Assembly: GCA_963749875.1 (NCBI GenBank)
Contig: CAVVOX010000002.1
Span: 1,612,001 to 1,676,000, forward strand
Reading direction: 5' to 3'
From: JAHQVI01 sp963749875
GTDB lineage: Bacteria; Pseudomonadota; Alphaproteobacteria; Rhizobiales; Rhodomicrobiaceae
Length of the DNA: 64,000 nucleotides
In this document: piece after piece, positions 15,632 through 25,210 of the stretch
Layout: every line of letters starts with the position of its first letter
Numbering within the stretch: position 1 is the first letter of the stretch
Translations under genes and position numbers: made by a program
The notes under the pieces: generated by a model
What the model saw: the letters and a program-made list of their open reading frames with translations, nothing else
Database searches by the model: none
What the model was told of the DNA's origin: nothing

Positions 15632-16603
15632 CTACTGGTGCTCGATAGCAGCAAAACGCTCGGCCGCTTCAACGATTTCATGAACAATTCCCGGCTCGGT
15701 CATGGCGTGGCCGGCATCGGGAACGATCCGCAGATCGGCCTCGGGCCAGGCCCGCTTCAGGTCCCAGGCGTTGCGCGCCGGGGTTACAACATCGTACCGT
15801 CCATGCACGATCACGCCGGGAATGTGCCGGATCTTCTCCGCTCCGGCCAAAAGCTGGTCATCGCTTGTCAGGAAGCCCTTATTGAAGAAGTAGTGCGCCT
15901 CGATTTTCGCAAATGCGAGCGCGTAGCGATCTTGGCGGAACCTTCGCACCCGGTCGGGATCTTCCATCAGGGAGAGCGTTGTCCCCTCCCATGCGCTCCA
16001 TGCGCGGGCGGCCTCAAGCTGGGTCTCCACAGGCCCTTCGGTCAAACGCCGATAATAGGCCGCGATCATGTCGCCGCGCTCCTCCGGCGGAATCACGGCC
16101 GCATAGTCGTTGAAGGCGTCGGGGAAGATCCAGCTGCAGCCGTCCTGATAGAACCATTCCACCTCGGCGCGACGCAGAAGAAAGATGCCGCGCAGAATGA
16201 GCTCGGTCACACGCGCCGGGTGCGATTGTGCGTAGGCGAGCGACAGGGTCGATCCCCAGGAGCCGCCGCAAAGCTGCCATCGCTCAATGCCGAGATGGGC
16301 GCGCAAGGCCTCCATGTCCGACACCAGATGCCAGGTCGTGTTGTCCTGGAGCGATGCGTAAGGGGTCGAGCGTCCGCAGCCGCGCTGATCGAAGAGAATG
16401 ACCCGGTACCGGGCGGGATCGTGATAGAGCCGCATGACCGGGTTGGTGCCGCCGCCGGGACCGCCATGGACCATCACCACCGGTTTCCCCTCGGGGTTGC
16501 CGCATTCCTCGAAATAGATCGAATGCACCTCGGAAACCGCGAGAGTGCCGGTTCGATAAGGCTGGATGGCTGGGAAAAGACGCCTTCGGCTTTGCTCCTG
16601 CAT
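15632..16603 (-). CDS. pip: proline iminopeptidase
   Basis: A 323-residue alpha/beta hydrolase of peptidase family S33 that removes N-terminal proline. It has the oxyanion segment HGGPGGGTNP (~46-55), DQRGCGRS (~72-79), nucleophile Ser115 in GGSWGS, the charge-relay Asp in HGRYDVVTP, and the His in DAGHA. The ATG at 16603 is 16 bases downstream of the symporter stop, so it is probably the third gene of that operon; the frame is open farther upstream but would run into the symporter gene. Cytoplasmic. Confidence 0.93.
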   Translation of the reverse strand: MQEQSRRRLFPAIQPYRTGTLAVSEVHSIYFEECGNPEGKPVVMVHGGPGGGTNPVMRLYHDPARYRVILFDQRGCGRSTPYASLQDNTTWHLVSDMEALRAHLGIERWQLCGGSWGSTLSLAYAQSHPARVTELILRGIFLLRRAEVEWFYQDGCSWIFPDAFNDYAAVIPPEERGDMIAAYYRRLTEGPVETQLEAARAWSAWEGTTLSLMEDPDRVRRFRQDRYALAFAKIEAHYFFNKGFLTSDDQLLAGAEKIRHIPGVIVHGRYDVVTPARNAWDLKRAWPEADLRIVPDAGHAMTEPGIVHEIVEAAERFAAIEHQ

Positions 16604-16619
16604 GGCTCCGGCTCTTGCC

Positions 16620-18467
16620 TTATGGCTTTGGCGCCTTGCCCCGCGCGGCAAGCCGTGTGAGCCGCGCATGGATCGTTTCCCCGCTCGGCACGCGCATTTC
16701 GTCGGCAATTTCCAGGATCGCCGAACTCGGTTTCGGCGACAGGGTGCTTCCCAGGATGGCCGCTCCAATAGAGACAGGAACGCCGATGACCCCCGCCGTC
16801 AAGCCATCGATGCCCAGCCACGGCACGCCGCCCCCTTCGGTCAAGACGATATAGGCCGCCGTCACGCCGAAGCCTGCGACCATCCCGGAGAGCGCGCCGA
16901 ACCAGGTGAGACCGCGCCACCATATCGCCATGACGAGGGGCGCAAAAAAGCATCCCGCACAAAGCGACACCGCCCAGATCATCAGGCGCAGCGGATCGAG
17001 ATCCCCCCGAACCGTGACCGAATAAGCGGCGATCGCGAAGACGATCATCGCGGCCCTGGCGACCAGGAGGCGCCTGGCGGGCGATGTGGACCGGTTGAAC
17101 AGATAAAAGATGTCATTGCTGAACGCGGTCGCCAGCGAAACCAGCTGGCCGCCTGCGGCCGCCAGGACGGCTCCGAGCGCCGCCGCTCCCACAAGCCCGG
17201 TCATGACGAAAGGAAATTCGTTCAGAATCGGCAGGATCAGCGCGACGCTGTCGCGGTTGAACAGGACCTTCGCATCGCCGAGAGCCGGATCAAGCGGATT
17301 GGCCGAAAGCGAGATGAGGCCGAGCTGCGAGAGAAGATTGCCCCAATCGGGGATTTGCGCCGCCGGAACGCCCAGAAGCTGTTTCATCACCTGGAATTTC
17401 GTGAAGGCGGCATAGGCCGGGATCGTCAGCACGATCAGCCCGACGAACAAGGCGGCCCAACCGAAGGACTTGCGCACGCCCGAGACATTTGGCGGCGTGC
17501 TGAGGCGGGCGATCTGAGCGGGCAGAACCGCCGTGCCGAGCATGATGCACAGGGTCAGCGCAAGAAAGTCGCCGGGGCCGAGGGACTGGAAGATCGCCAC
17601 GAACGGCCGGGTCAGCGCGACCGGATCCGCGCCTGGGAGCGCCGCGCCGAGCGGCCGCACTCCACCATCGATGAGGCCGCGCCCGACCTCGAGCTGACTG
17701 GTTTCCTCAAGCACGCTGCCGAAGGAGAGCTGCGGGAGGGGAAGATTGGTCAGCAGAACCGAGATCGCAATCAAAGGGACGCTAATGCCGAGTAAGAGAA
17801 CGATGAACTGCGCGCACTGCGTCCAGGTAAGCGAACGCATGCCGCCGAGAATCACGCTCGCTGTCAGAAGGGCGACGCCGATCTGGAGCATGAGCTGGGA
17901 GTCGAAATTGAGGAATGTTGCGGCAATGAGCTGGCCGATGCGGAATTCGGCGGCGAGCAGCATCAGGACGGGCGGAAACAGCAAGAGCGCCGCGACCAAT
18001 CTCAGAAGCGAACTGGAAAAGCGTATCCCCAAAAAGCCGGGGAGCGTATAGGCCCCGACCTTTCGGACATAAGGCGCCAGCAGGATCGTCGTCACGCCAA
18101 GTCCGGCGCACCAGCCCAGCAGAACCGGCAGCGCATCATAGCCGATGAAGAAGAAACAGCCGATGAGGCCGAGAAGGCCTGCGCCGCTCACCAGATTCGC
18201 GGACAGCGCAAAGCCATTATAGAGCGGCGGCACGCGTGCGCCGGAGATGAAGAAGTCCTCGACGCTGGTCGTGCGCACCAGGATGCCGATCGCCGCATAG
18301 AACAAAACCGGCAAGGCGATGATGAGCTGGCTGATCGTGTCCTGCGCGAGCCCGAGTTGCTCAAGAATGATCAGCATGACAACGAGGCACGCAAAGGCGC
18401 TCGTGAAGATACTGAATCCGGTGCCGAGCCGGGGGGTGGACGTTGGATAGCTCGTATTCAGTGACAT
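16620..18467 (-). CDS. sodium:solute symporter, acetate/ActP-like
   Basis: A 615-residue SSS-family symporter with about 13 membrane segments (FALSANLVSGAGLLGLIG is a typical early segment). It follows a small DUF4212-type membrane subunit, the pairing usual for ActP-like monocarboxylate transporters (VC_2705 type). The ATG at 18467 gives MSLNTSYP before the first membrane helix; an ATG at 18515 would add 16 residues and leave only 22 bases to the upstream gene. The operon (small subunit, symporter, iminopeptidase) is divergent from a LuxR-type regulator. Together with the SSS-domain kinase nearby, acetate or a similar carboxylate is the likely substrate. Confidence 0.85.
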   Translation of the reverse strand: MSLNTSYPTSTPRLGTGFSIFTSAFACLVVMLIILEQLGLAQDTISQLIIALPVLFYAAIGILVRTTSVEDFFISGARVPPLYNGFALSANLVSGAGLLGLIGCFFFIGYDALPVLLGWCAGLGVTTILLAPYVRKVGAYTLPGFLGIRFSSSLLRLVAALLLFPPVLMLLAAEFRIGQLIAATFLNFDSQLMLQIGVALLTASVILGGMRSLTWTQCAQFIVLLLGISVPLIAISVLLTNLPLPQLSFGSVLEETSQLEVGRGLIDGGVRPLGAALPGADPVALTRPFVAIFQSLGPGDFLALTLCIMLGTAVLPAQIARLSTPPNVSGVRKSFGWAALFVGLIVLTIPAYAAFTKFQVMKQLLGVPAAQIPDWGNLLSQLGLISLSANPLDPALGDAKVLFNRDSVALILPILNEFPFVMTGLVGAAALGAVLAAAGGQLVSLATAFSNDIFYLFNRSTSPARRLLVARAAMIVFAIAAYSVTVRGDLDPLRLMIWAVSLCAGCFFAPLVMAIWWRGLTWFGALSGMVAGFGVTAAYIVLTEGGGVPWLGIDGLTAGVIGVPVSIGAAILGSTLSPKPSSAILEIADEMRVPSGETIHARLTRLAARGKAPKP

Positions 18468-18537
18468 CGGTGTTTCCGAGCTGGCATACGTCCGGAGTCG
18501 GGACGCGCCACTCATTGAAAAGGACTTGCGTGACAGG

Positions 18538-18798
18538 CTAAAGCTCGCTGACCAGCCCATGCTGCCGGTCGAGATGATCCTGCCGCGCCGCCGCCCAGTA
18601 GATCACGGCGACCACACCCGCAACGGCGCCCTGCGTGGCGAGGAACAGCCCAAGCGGAAAGCGCAGAAAGGAGTAGCCGTTCAGCGCCGGCGCCGCAAGC
18701 GGCACGATGAGCACCAGAATGCCGAAAAGCGCCAGGGTTACCACGACGAGTTTCAGAGAACGCTTTGCGTGACGGTGGCGCTGTTCCTCATCGATCAT
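18538..18798 (-). CDS. DUF4212-type small symporter subunit
   Basis: An 86-residue protein with two membrane helices. The FPLGLFLATQG segment (~46-56) and the C-terminal RQDHLDRQHG match the DUF4212/DUF485 family, the small partner of ActP-like sodium:solute symporters. First gene of the minus-strand symporter operon, 70 bases before the chosen symporter start. The partnership is established for the family; the substrate is not shown by sequence. Confidence 0.85.
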   Translation of the reverse strand: MIDEEQRHRHAKRSLKLVVVTLALFGILVLIVPLAAPALNGYSFLRFPLGLFLATQGAVAGVVAVIYWAAARQDHLDRQHGLVSEL

Positions 18799-19004
18799 GT
18801 CGGTCTGTTCCTTCTCAGCCTATCGGCGAAGGCCCGAGCCAAGCCGCTGCTTGCCTTCGGGGCCGGACACACTTAACACAGGGCACGGGCGTCTTATGGT
18901 AAAATAAAGGCAAAGCTTGGCCTTAGGCCGAAAAAGACGCTAATTTGTTATACAGAATTCAGTCTTAGATTCCGATGCGCGAAGACAAGCCCTGAAAAAC
19001 CGCG

Positions 19005-19670
19005 ATGACTCAGCATCATATTGCCATCGTTGACGATCATCCGCTGTTCCGCGACGCGCTCAAACAGGTACTTGCGACGAGTTTCGCCGATCTGCGGCTC
19101 AGCGAAGCGGGCTCATTGGAAGAGCTGAGCAAGATCCTGAACGAAGGCGATGTCGACCTGGTGCTGCTCGACCTTAGCATGCCGGGGGTGCAAGGATATT
19201 CCGGCCTTCTTTATCTGCGCTCGCTCGACCCCGGCATTCCCGTCGTTGTCGTATCGGCCAATGAAAGCCCCTCGACGATCCGCCGCTGCCTCGATTTCGG
19301 CGCATCGGGTTTCATTCCCAAATCCTCGCCCGTCCCGACGATTCAGAAGGCGATTGCCGCCGTCCTGCAGGGGGAAATCTGGGCGCCAGCCGACGGCGAC
19401 ATGGATTTGGCCGATGCGCCCGACACGGCGGCTCTCGTCGAAAGGCTCTCGACGCTTACCCCGCAGCAGGTCCGTGTACTGATGATGCTGGGAGAAGGCC
19501 TGCTCAACAAGCAGATCGCCTATCAGCTCGGCGTGTCGGAGGCGACGGTCAAGGCCCATGTCTCGGCCATATTGCAGAAGCTGCATGTCGAGAGCCGGAC
19601 GCAGGCCGTGATTGCGGTGAAGAAGATCGAGAGCGGCGAGTTCGGCGATATCAAAGCGGACTCGCTCTGA
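19005..19670 (+). CDS. LuxR/NarL-type response regulator (CrbR/ErdR-like)
   Basis: A 221-residue response regulator. The receiver domain has the acidic pair Asp10-Asp11, phospho-acceptor Asp56 (LLDLSMPG) and Lys106 (IPKSS). A LuxR-type helix-turn-helix follows at ~150-205 (LTPQQVRVL, NKQIAYQLGVSEATVKAHV). It is divergent from the symporter operon and convergent with the SSS-domain hybrid kinase, 23 bases away. This grouping matches CrbS/CrbR of Vibrio and MxtR/ErdR of Pseudomonas, which control acetyl-CoA synthetase and acetate use. Regulator-kinase pairing is inferred from neighbourhood. Confidence 0.88.
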   Translation: MTQHHIAIVDDHPLFRDALKQVLATSFADLRLSEAGSLEELSKILNEGDVDLVLLDLSMPGVQGYSGLLYLRSLDPGIPVVVVSANESPSTIRRCLDFGASGFIPKSSPVPTIQKAIAAVLQGEIWAPADGDMDLADAPDTAALVERLSTLTPQQVRVLMMLGEGLLNKQIAYQLGVSEATVKAHVSAILQKLHVESRTQAVIAVKKIESGEFGDIKADSL

Positions 19671-19693
19671 CATCCCATCCGATGGCGGGACGG

Positions 19694-22600
19694 CTATTCG
19701 GCCGCCGCACGGCGCAGATGCAACCGGCTCATCAGCGCCCGGAGCGCCGCCGGCTTGATCGGCTTGCGTAGCAGATAGAGTTGCTTGCCGCGCGCCTGCG
19801 CCTCGACATCGGGCGAACGATCCGCAGTAATAAGAATGGCGGGGACGGCGTAGCCCGCTTCGCGCCTGATCGTGTCGATGCAATCGATTCCGGTTTCTTC
19901 CTCCAGATGGTAATCGGCCAGAATCATGTCGGGCATCGCGGCCTCCTCCGCGATCAGCTGCAGCGCCTGCGCAAGACCGACGGCCTTCAGCACCCGGCAT
20001 CGCCAGTTCTGAAGAAGCATGCCCATTCCATCCAGGATCGCCGGCTCATTGTCGATGCAGAGAACCGTGCAACCCTCAAGGCTTCCCCACTGTCCCGGGC
20101 TCACAAAGGCCACACGCCGCTCGGCGCTTACCTGATCGGCAATCGGGACTATCAGACCGAAAACCGATCCCACACCGGGCTTTGAGAACAGATGGATCGG
20201 ATGGTCGAGCATACGGCTGATCCGCTCCACAATCGACAGGCCCAACCCGATTCCGTGAACGCTCGGCGCTCCGGAGTTCAGGCGGTGAAATTCCTTGAAG
20301 ATCACCTCATGCTTGTCCGGCGGAATGCCGCTGCCAGTATCGTGGACCTCGATCCGCAAATCCCTGCCTCGGCGCCGGCAGCCGAGCAGCACCTTGCCTT
20401 TCTTGGTGTATTTGATGGCATTGGAGAGGAAATTCTGCAGAACCCGGCGCAGCAGCCGGCGGTCCGACTGCACGGTCAGGCTGCAGGGCATCACGATGAG
20501 TTCAAGCCCTCTGCCTTCCGCCAGCGGCTCGAACTCGACCTTGAGCTGCTGCAGGAGCTCGCTGAGCGTAAATGTCCCGATCTCAGGCTTGAGCGCGCCG
20601 GTATCGAGCCGCGAGATGTCGAGAAGCGCATTGAGAATCTCTTCCACGGCTTCCAGCGAGGCGTCGACATTGTTCGCCAAATGCTGAAGCTCCTCCGGCG
20701 CCTTCCGTTCGATAAGGCTTGTCGTATAGAGCCTCGCCGCATTCAGAGGCTGCAGAATGTCGTGGCTGGCGGCAGCGAGAAAGCGCGTCTTGTCCAGATT
20801 GGCCTCGTCCGCTTTGATCTTGGCTTCGGCAAGCGCCATGTTGACCTGCGTCAGCTCCGCCGTGCGTTCCCGGACCCGGCGCTCCAGCGTTTCATTGGCG
20901 CGCTCCAGCGCGTTCGCGGCGGCAACCCGGTCGGTAATATCGGTAAAGGTGGTCACGATACCGCCCTGCGGCATGGCGTTGGTGCGCACCTCGACCACCC
21001 GCCTGCCATCGTCGAGCCTCTCGTGAAAGGTCTCCAGAGTGACGATATATTTGCGCAACCGGTTCGACACGAAGCTCTCAAGGCGCGCCGGATCCTTCAC
21101 CACCCGTCCGGCGAGATGGCGCACGACCTTATCGAGCGTGACGCCCACCCGGCCGAGGCTCTGAGGCAGCTTCAGCATTTCCCGGAATTCGCGATTCCAG
21201 CAAATCAGCTGCAGATTACGGTCGAACACCGCAATGCCCTGATGGACGTGGTCGATCGCCGATTGGAGCAGATCGCGATTATATTGAATGGCTTCCGAGG
21301 CATCATCGAGAAGCTTCAGCGCCGATTTCATGCCGACATCGTGCCGTCTCAGCGTGAGCGACATGACGAGCCGCGAGGAGGCGGTGCCGATGGCGCTTGC
21401 GAGCAGATTCTCGGCAAAGCGCATCAGATGGATGTCCGCCTCGGCTTTCGGCGCCAGGTCCATGTTCCGGGTGGTCATATAGTCGGTGAAGGATCTCTCG
21501 GTACGCTCCTCGCCGAGATAGCGGCCGACGGTCTGCATGAGATCGCCGACCGTGACCGAGGTCCGCCACGCCCGGAATGAAGGCGCGGTTGAGCGGACGA
21601 AGTTCCTTTCGATGAAGATATTGGCCTGGAGCCGCTCGATCGGTTCCGGCGCGCGCAGCTTCGAAACCAGAATGTAGGCGGCAACATTCGCCATCATGCT
21701 CCAGAGGACGCCGTGAGGAAGGGGGTCGAGTTCCAAGCCGAACAGCGCCTCGGGGCGCAGGAGCTGCAACCCGAAAAGCCCCTCCTGCATGATGTCTGAG
21801 GTCAGAATGCCGGCCTGGACGAAATAGGGGATCAGCAGCGTGTAGGCCCACATGCCGAATCCCGCCAAAATGCCGGCCACCGCGCCGCGTGCGGTCGCGT
21901 TGCGCCAGATGAGGCCGCCGAAAAAGGCCGGCGCGAACTGTGCGATCGCCGCGAAGGATAAGAGCCCGATGCGCGCCAGGCCATAGGTGTCGCCGACAAG
22001 GTGATAGAACAGATAGGCGAGCAGCAAGATGGCGAAGATCGCAATCCGGCGGATGTGAAGCAGGAGCCCGCTCAGATCGCCCTGCTCGCCATCGGCCAGC
22101 TTGAAGCGATGCAAGATGACCGGAACCACCAGATCGTTACAAATCATGATGGAGAGAGCGACCAACTCCACGATGACCATCGCCGTCGCCGCCGACAGGC
22201 CGCCCACAAAGGCGATGATCGTTAAAATCCCCCCGCCATTTGTGATCGGCAGCGCCAGCATATACATATCGGCATCGACGCTTCCGTCCCGGAAGGTGAG
22301 AAGGCCCGCAACGGCGATCGGAACGACGAAAATATTGATCGCAATCAGATAAAGCGGAAACAGCCAGGTCGCCCGCCCGATTTCGCGCTCGGAGTTGTTC
22401 TCCACGATGGTCACGTGAAACTGGCGTGTCAGCAGGAGAATACAGACTGCGCTGAGGAAGGTGACGGTTATCCAATTCCCGCCATGAAAGCCCTTCGCAA
22501 AAAGGCCGATGATGTCGGGATGCTCGGCGGCCCTGTCCATCAGGGGACCGATCCCCCCGAACAGCCAATAGGTGATGAAGGTGCCGACGATCAGGAAGGC

Positions 22601-23221
22601 GGCAATTTTCACCACCGACTCCGTCGCAATCGCGAGCATCAGGCCTTCCTGGTGCTCGGTCGCATCGACATGGCGCGTGCCGAAGAGGACCGCGAACAGC
22701 GCCATGGTGATGGCGATCAGGAAAGTGGCGTCCCCGAACGGGTCGGCGCCGGGCAGGAACGGGGCATAGAAGGTCGGCTGGACGACCGTCGCGACCGACT
22801 GTGAGACAGCCTTCAACTGCAGGGCGATATAGGGCAGCACGCCGGCGACGGCGATGACCGTCACGACGGCGCCGACGGCGGAATTCTTGCCGTAGCGCGC
22901 CGAGAGGAAATCGGCGATCGAGGTAATGTTCTGAGACTTGCTGAGCTTTACGATCCGTTCGATCAGTGGCCGCCCAAAGGCGAAGACGAAGATCGGCCCG
23001 AGATAGACGGCGAGGAAGTCGAGACCGCTCGTGGTGGCAAGACCGACACTGCCGAAGAAGGTCCAGGAGGTGCAATAGACGGCAAGCGACAGCGCATAAA
23101 TCGTCGGCCGACCGCCGGTCAGATTTCGCGATTTGACGTGCTTATCGCCGAAATAAGCGACCGCGAAAAGAAAACCGACATAAGCCAGCGCAACAGCTAC
23201 GACGATCCAGCCATCAATCAT
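19694..23221 (-). CDS. SSS-domain hybrid sensor histidine kinase (CrbS/MxtR-like)
   Basis: A 1175-residue membrane sensor. Domains in order: sodium:solute symporter-like region of about 13 membrane helices (1-520), linker, PAS (~645-765), coiled coil (~770-810), HisKA with phospho-His820 (AASHDILQPLNAARL), HATPase with N-box VLQNFLSNAIKYT (~927-939) and G boxes DTGSGIP and GLGLSI, then a receiver with Asp1103 (ILADYHLEEETG) and LRKP. The transporter-like input domain is characteristic of CbrA, CrbS and MxtR, where it links carboxylate transport or sensing to gene control. Convergent with the LuxR-type regulator, its likely partner, and near an ActP-like symporter. Complete, with all phosphorelay residues present. 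Confidence 0.93.
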   Translation of the reverse strand: MIDGWIVVAVALAYVGFLFAVAYFGDKHVKSRNLTGGRPTIYALSLAVYCTSWTFFGSVGLATTSGLDFLAVYLGPIFVFAFGRPLIERIVKLSKSQNITSIADFLSARYGKNSAVGAVVTVIAVAGVLPYIALQLKAVSQSVATVVQPTFYAPFLPGADPFGDATFLIAITMALFAVLFGTRHVDATEHQEGLMLAIATESVVKIAAFLIVGTFITYWLFGGIGPLMDRAAEHPDIIGLFAKGFHGGNWITVTFLSAVCILLLTRQFHVTIVENNSEREIGRATWLFPLYLIAINIFVVPIAVAGLLTFRDGSVDADMYMLALPITNGGGILTIIAFVGGLSAATAMVIVELVALSIMICNDLVVPVILHRFKLADGEQGDLSGLLLHIRRIAIFAILLLAYLFYHLVGDTYGLARIGLLSFAAIAQFAPAFFGGLIWRNATARGAVAGILAGFGMWAYTLLIPYFVQAGILTSDIMQEGLFGLQLLRPEALFGLELDPLPHGVLWSMMANVAAYILVSKLRAPEPIERLQANIFIERNFVRSTAPSFRAWRTSVTVGDLMQTVGRYLGEERTERSFTDYMTTRNMDLAPKAEADIHLMRFAENLLASAIGTASSRLVMSLTLRRHDVGMKSALKLLDDASEAIQYNRDLLQSAIDHVHQGIAVFDRNLQLICWNREFREMLKLPQSLGRVGVTLDKVVRHLAGRVVKDPARLESFVSNRLRKYIVTLETFHERLDDGRRVVEVRTNAMPQGGIVTTFTDITDRVAAANALERANETLERRVRERTAELTQVNMALAEAKIKADEANLDKTRFLAAASHDILQPLNAARLYTTSLIERKAPEELQHLANNVDASLEAVEEILNALLDISRLDTGALKPEIGTFTLSELLQQLKVEFEPLAEGRGLELIVMPCSLTVQSDRRLLRRVLQNFLSNAIKYTKKGKVLLGCRRRGRDLRIEVHDTGSGIPPDKHEVIFKEFHRLNSGAPSVHGIGLGLSIVERISRMLDHPIHLFSKPGVGSVFGLIVPIADQVSAERRVAFVSPGQWGSLEGCTVLCIDNEPAILDGMGMLLQNWRCRVLKAVGLAQALQLIAEEAAMPDMILADYHLEEETGIDCIDTIRREAGYAVPAILITADRSPDVEAQARGKQLYLLRKPIKPAALRALMSRLHLRRAAAE

Positions 23222-23444
23222 CGACTGGCATTTCCTCCCTCCGGCAGCGGGTCACGGTGTAAAATGGCAATTGTGCCGCCAGGAGCATTGAGCCTGATCT
23301 TTAGACGTATTGTGTATTATAACATAATGCCATGAACCCACAGGGTTAAATCCTGGGCGTAACGCAAGACACCGTTCGCGAGTTCCGGCCATCGATTTCT
23401 TGCTTGGCTTCGCCCTCAATTCTTCGCTAGAAGCAGACGGGTGT

Positions 23445-23521
23445 GGGCCTGTAGCTCAACTGGTTAGAGCCGACGGCTCATAACCGTCTGGTTGCAGGTT
23501 CGAGTCCTGCCGGGCCCACCA
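23445..23521 (+). tRNA. tRNA with CAU anticodon (elongator Met or Ile2)
   Basis: A 77-base cloverleaf with CCA encoded. Acceptor stem GGGCCTG/CGGGCCC, D arm with GTAGCTCAACTGGTTAGAGC, anticodon stem GACGG/CCGTC closing a CTCATAA loop (CAU), T arm GCAGG-TTCGAGT-CCTGC, discriminator A. The G1-C72 pair rules out an initiator tRNA. Sequence alone does not tell elongator tRNA-Met from tRNA-Ile2, whose C34 is changed to lysidine; that depends on TilS identity elements. T-rich bases follow directly, a likely terminator element. Confidence 0.93.
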
Positions 23522-23898
23522 TTTTTGTTTGCCGGTTGCCGTCGGCCAACCCAACCGGCGGGTTCCGGTTCGAGGATACTCCTCTCACCTCCATCATTTG
23601 ATCTTTTGCCCCCTGACGCGATTAACATCTTGAAAAGTATGCCTAATTCAGAGGATCGAAAGCCCTCGATCCGGCGGTGAGGCATTTACCGGATAAACGC
23701 CAGCCTGCGCACCATTCTCCGGACATCCAGATTGCCGATTTCTCAGAGTTTTCAACGCCATCCCTTTTGTGACAGGCAGCCGGCAAACAACAGTTGCGAC
23801 TTTCTTCGCATCGCCGCGCGCGATGAACATTGGCAATCGCAATCGGATATTTCATGATCAGCTTCGCCGCGGCAAGGTCCGGCTGCGAGGGAGCACTG
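23522..23898. other. intergenic region after the tRNA
   Basis: No gene supported. The first bases are a T-run likely ending tRNA transcription. The rest is AT-richer, and a GAGGGAG ribosome site at its end serves the following membrane protein. No integrase or attachment-site duplication was seen beside the tRNA. Confidence 0.4.
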
Positions 23899-25174
23899 AT
23901 GGATACAAGATCTGAAGATCGCAGCGCCTTTGATGGCAGCCCCGCTTTAGCCGCCGAGTCAGTTGCGTCCGACGCTCAGGACACGACTCAGAAATATCTG
24001 CTGTTCGCTGCAGCATTCGCATTCTTCTGGCTCACCGCCTCCATTATTAGCGACAGCGGGATGCGTGAGCTCTTCGGCGCCGACTCCCCGCAATATGAAC
24101 AGCTCGCAAACGGCGAGGTTCTCGATCGCATAACGCGCTTTCATCCCGTTACCGTCGCGATCTCCCTTATCTGGGTGAAAACGATCGGCGCAATTTTCCC
24201 CAAGATGTGGCCTTCCGATATTCTGACAGCTCTGTTTGCCTTGATCGGAGCCATTGGCGTTTGGGCGGCATCATCGGCATTTTCACTGCTGGTCCCAAAG
24301 CGCCTCGTCCCGATTTGCGGGACGATCTACGCTTGCTCTCTCGGTGTCTGGTACTTCTCAAGTATCCCTGAAGTCCAAGATCGTCAGTGGAACGCTGGTT
24401 GCGATCTATATCGCGCTCTATTTGCGGCTGAGACTCCATTGGACTCTTCGGGGGGCTGCGTGGCTGACACTCGTCCTTTTCATCGCGTGCCTGAATGAAA
24501 TCGTCAGCGTCTTTCTGGTCGCGATCCCTGCCGCGGACATTTTGTTGAGACGCGGCATCGATTTTCGCGCAGCGCGCTGGATCGCCATCCACGCCCTGGC
24601 CTCCGCATTACCTGCATTGTTCGTTCTGGAAATTATCGTAGGAAGGCTCATACTTTCCGAAGTAACGGATCCCGCAAGATCCTCGCTTTTCACCATGTTC
24701 TGGTATTATATCGAGCGCGCGGAATATACATGGTATAATATTTATAACTTCATTTTGAATTGGTTCGTATTCAGCATTGCGGCGCCAATGCCATTGCCGC
24801 AATATGTCGATCAGCCCATTTCTTATTTTGAACCCGCGCTTATAAACTATTTCAGAAGCACAGCTTCATCCGCCGTCATTTTCTTAATGGCGGCTATGAT
24901 CGTAACGCCACTTCTCCCCATGTGGCGCAATTCTTTTCGGGATTTTCTACCGATTTGCCTTGCTGTTATCGCATATAGTTTCGTTCGGGGCTTGTTCTTC
25001 TTCCTTTATATTCCCGGCGAAAGCTTGATTTTTACGCCCTCGGTCGTCTTAGCCCATCTGATTTTCATCCTGATCCTATTTGCGAATTCGCGTTTTCCGG
25101 CGAAGGCAACAGTCCTTGTCCTGTTTGCCGTCGCGCTTTTCCTTACAAATCTCAACTTTATGATCGCTTCCTGA
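23899..25174 (+). pseudogene. frameshifted multi-pass membrane protein (GT-C-like)
   Basis: Two overlapping frames together encode one hydrophobic protein of about 424 residues with roughly nine or ten membrane segments. The first part (from ATG 23899, after GAGGGAG) ends near WYFSSIPEV; the second continues KIVSGTLVAIYIALYLR. Removing one C from the CC at 24375-24376 joins them as ..PEVKIVSG.., restoring a single frame to 25174. An early acidic motif (GADSPQYEQL) after the first helix resembles GT-C glycosyltransferases, but no family is firmly recognised. Base composition is lower in GC than the neighbours. It is either a true frameshift or a sequence error. Confidence 0.6.
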
Positions 25175-25210
25175 CATGACCCGGCTGTCCGCCGGATCTT
25201 TCAGCCGATC

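Noticed and set aside
20192..21580. 462-codon plus-strand open frame
   Set aside because: Antisense to the SSS-domain kinase, which shows complete HisKA, HATPase and receiver motifs.
23464..23685. Minus-strand frame ending in GPGRTRTCNQTV
   Set aside because: It is the antisense of the CAU tRNA; such frames are a common false gene call over tRNAs.
23445..23900. Genomic island boundary at the tRNA
   Set aside because: Composition falls after the tRNA, but no integrase and no repeat of the tRNA 3' end was found in the window.
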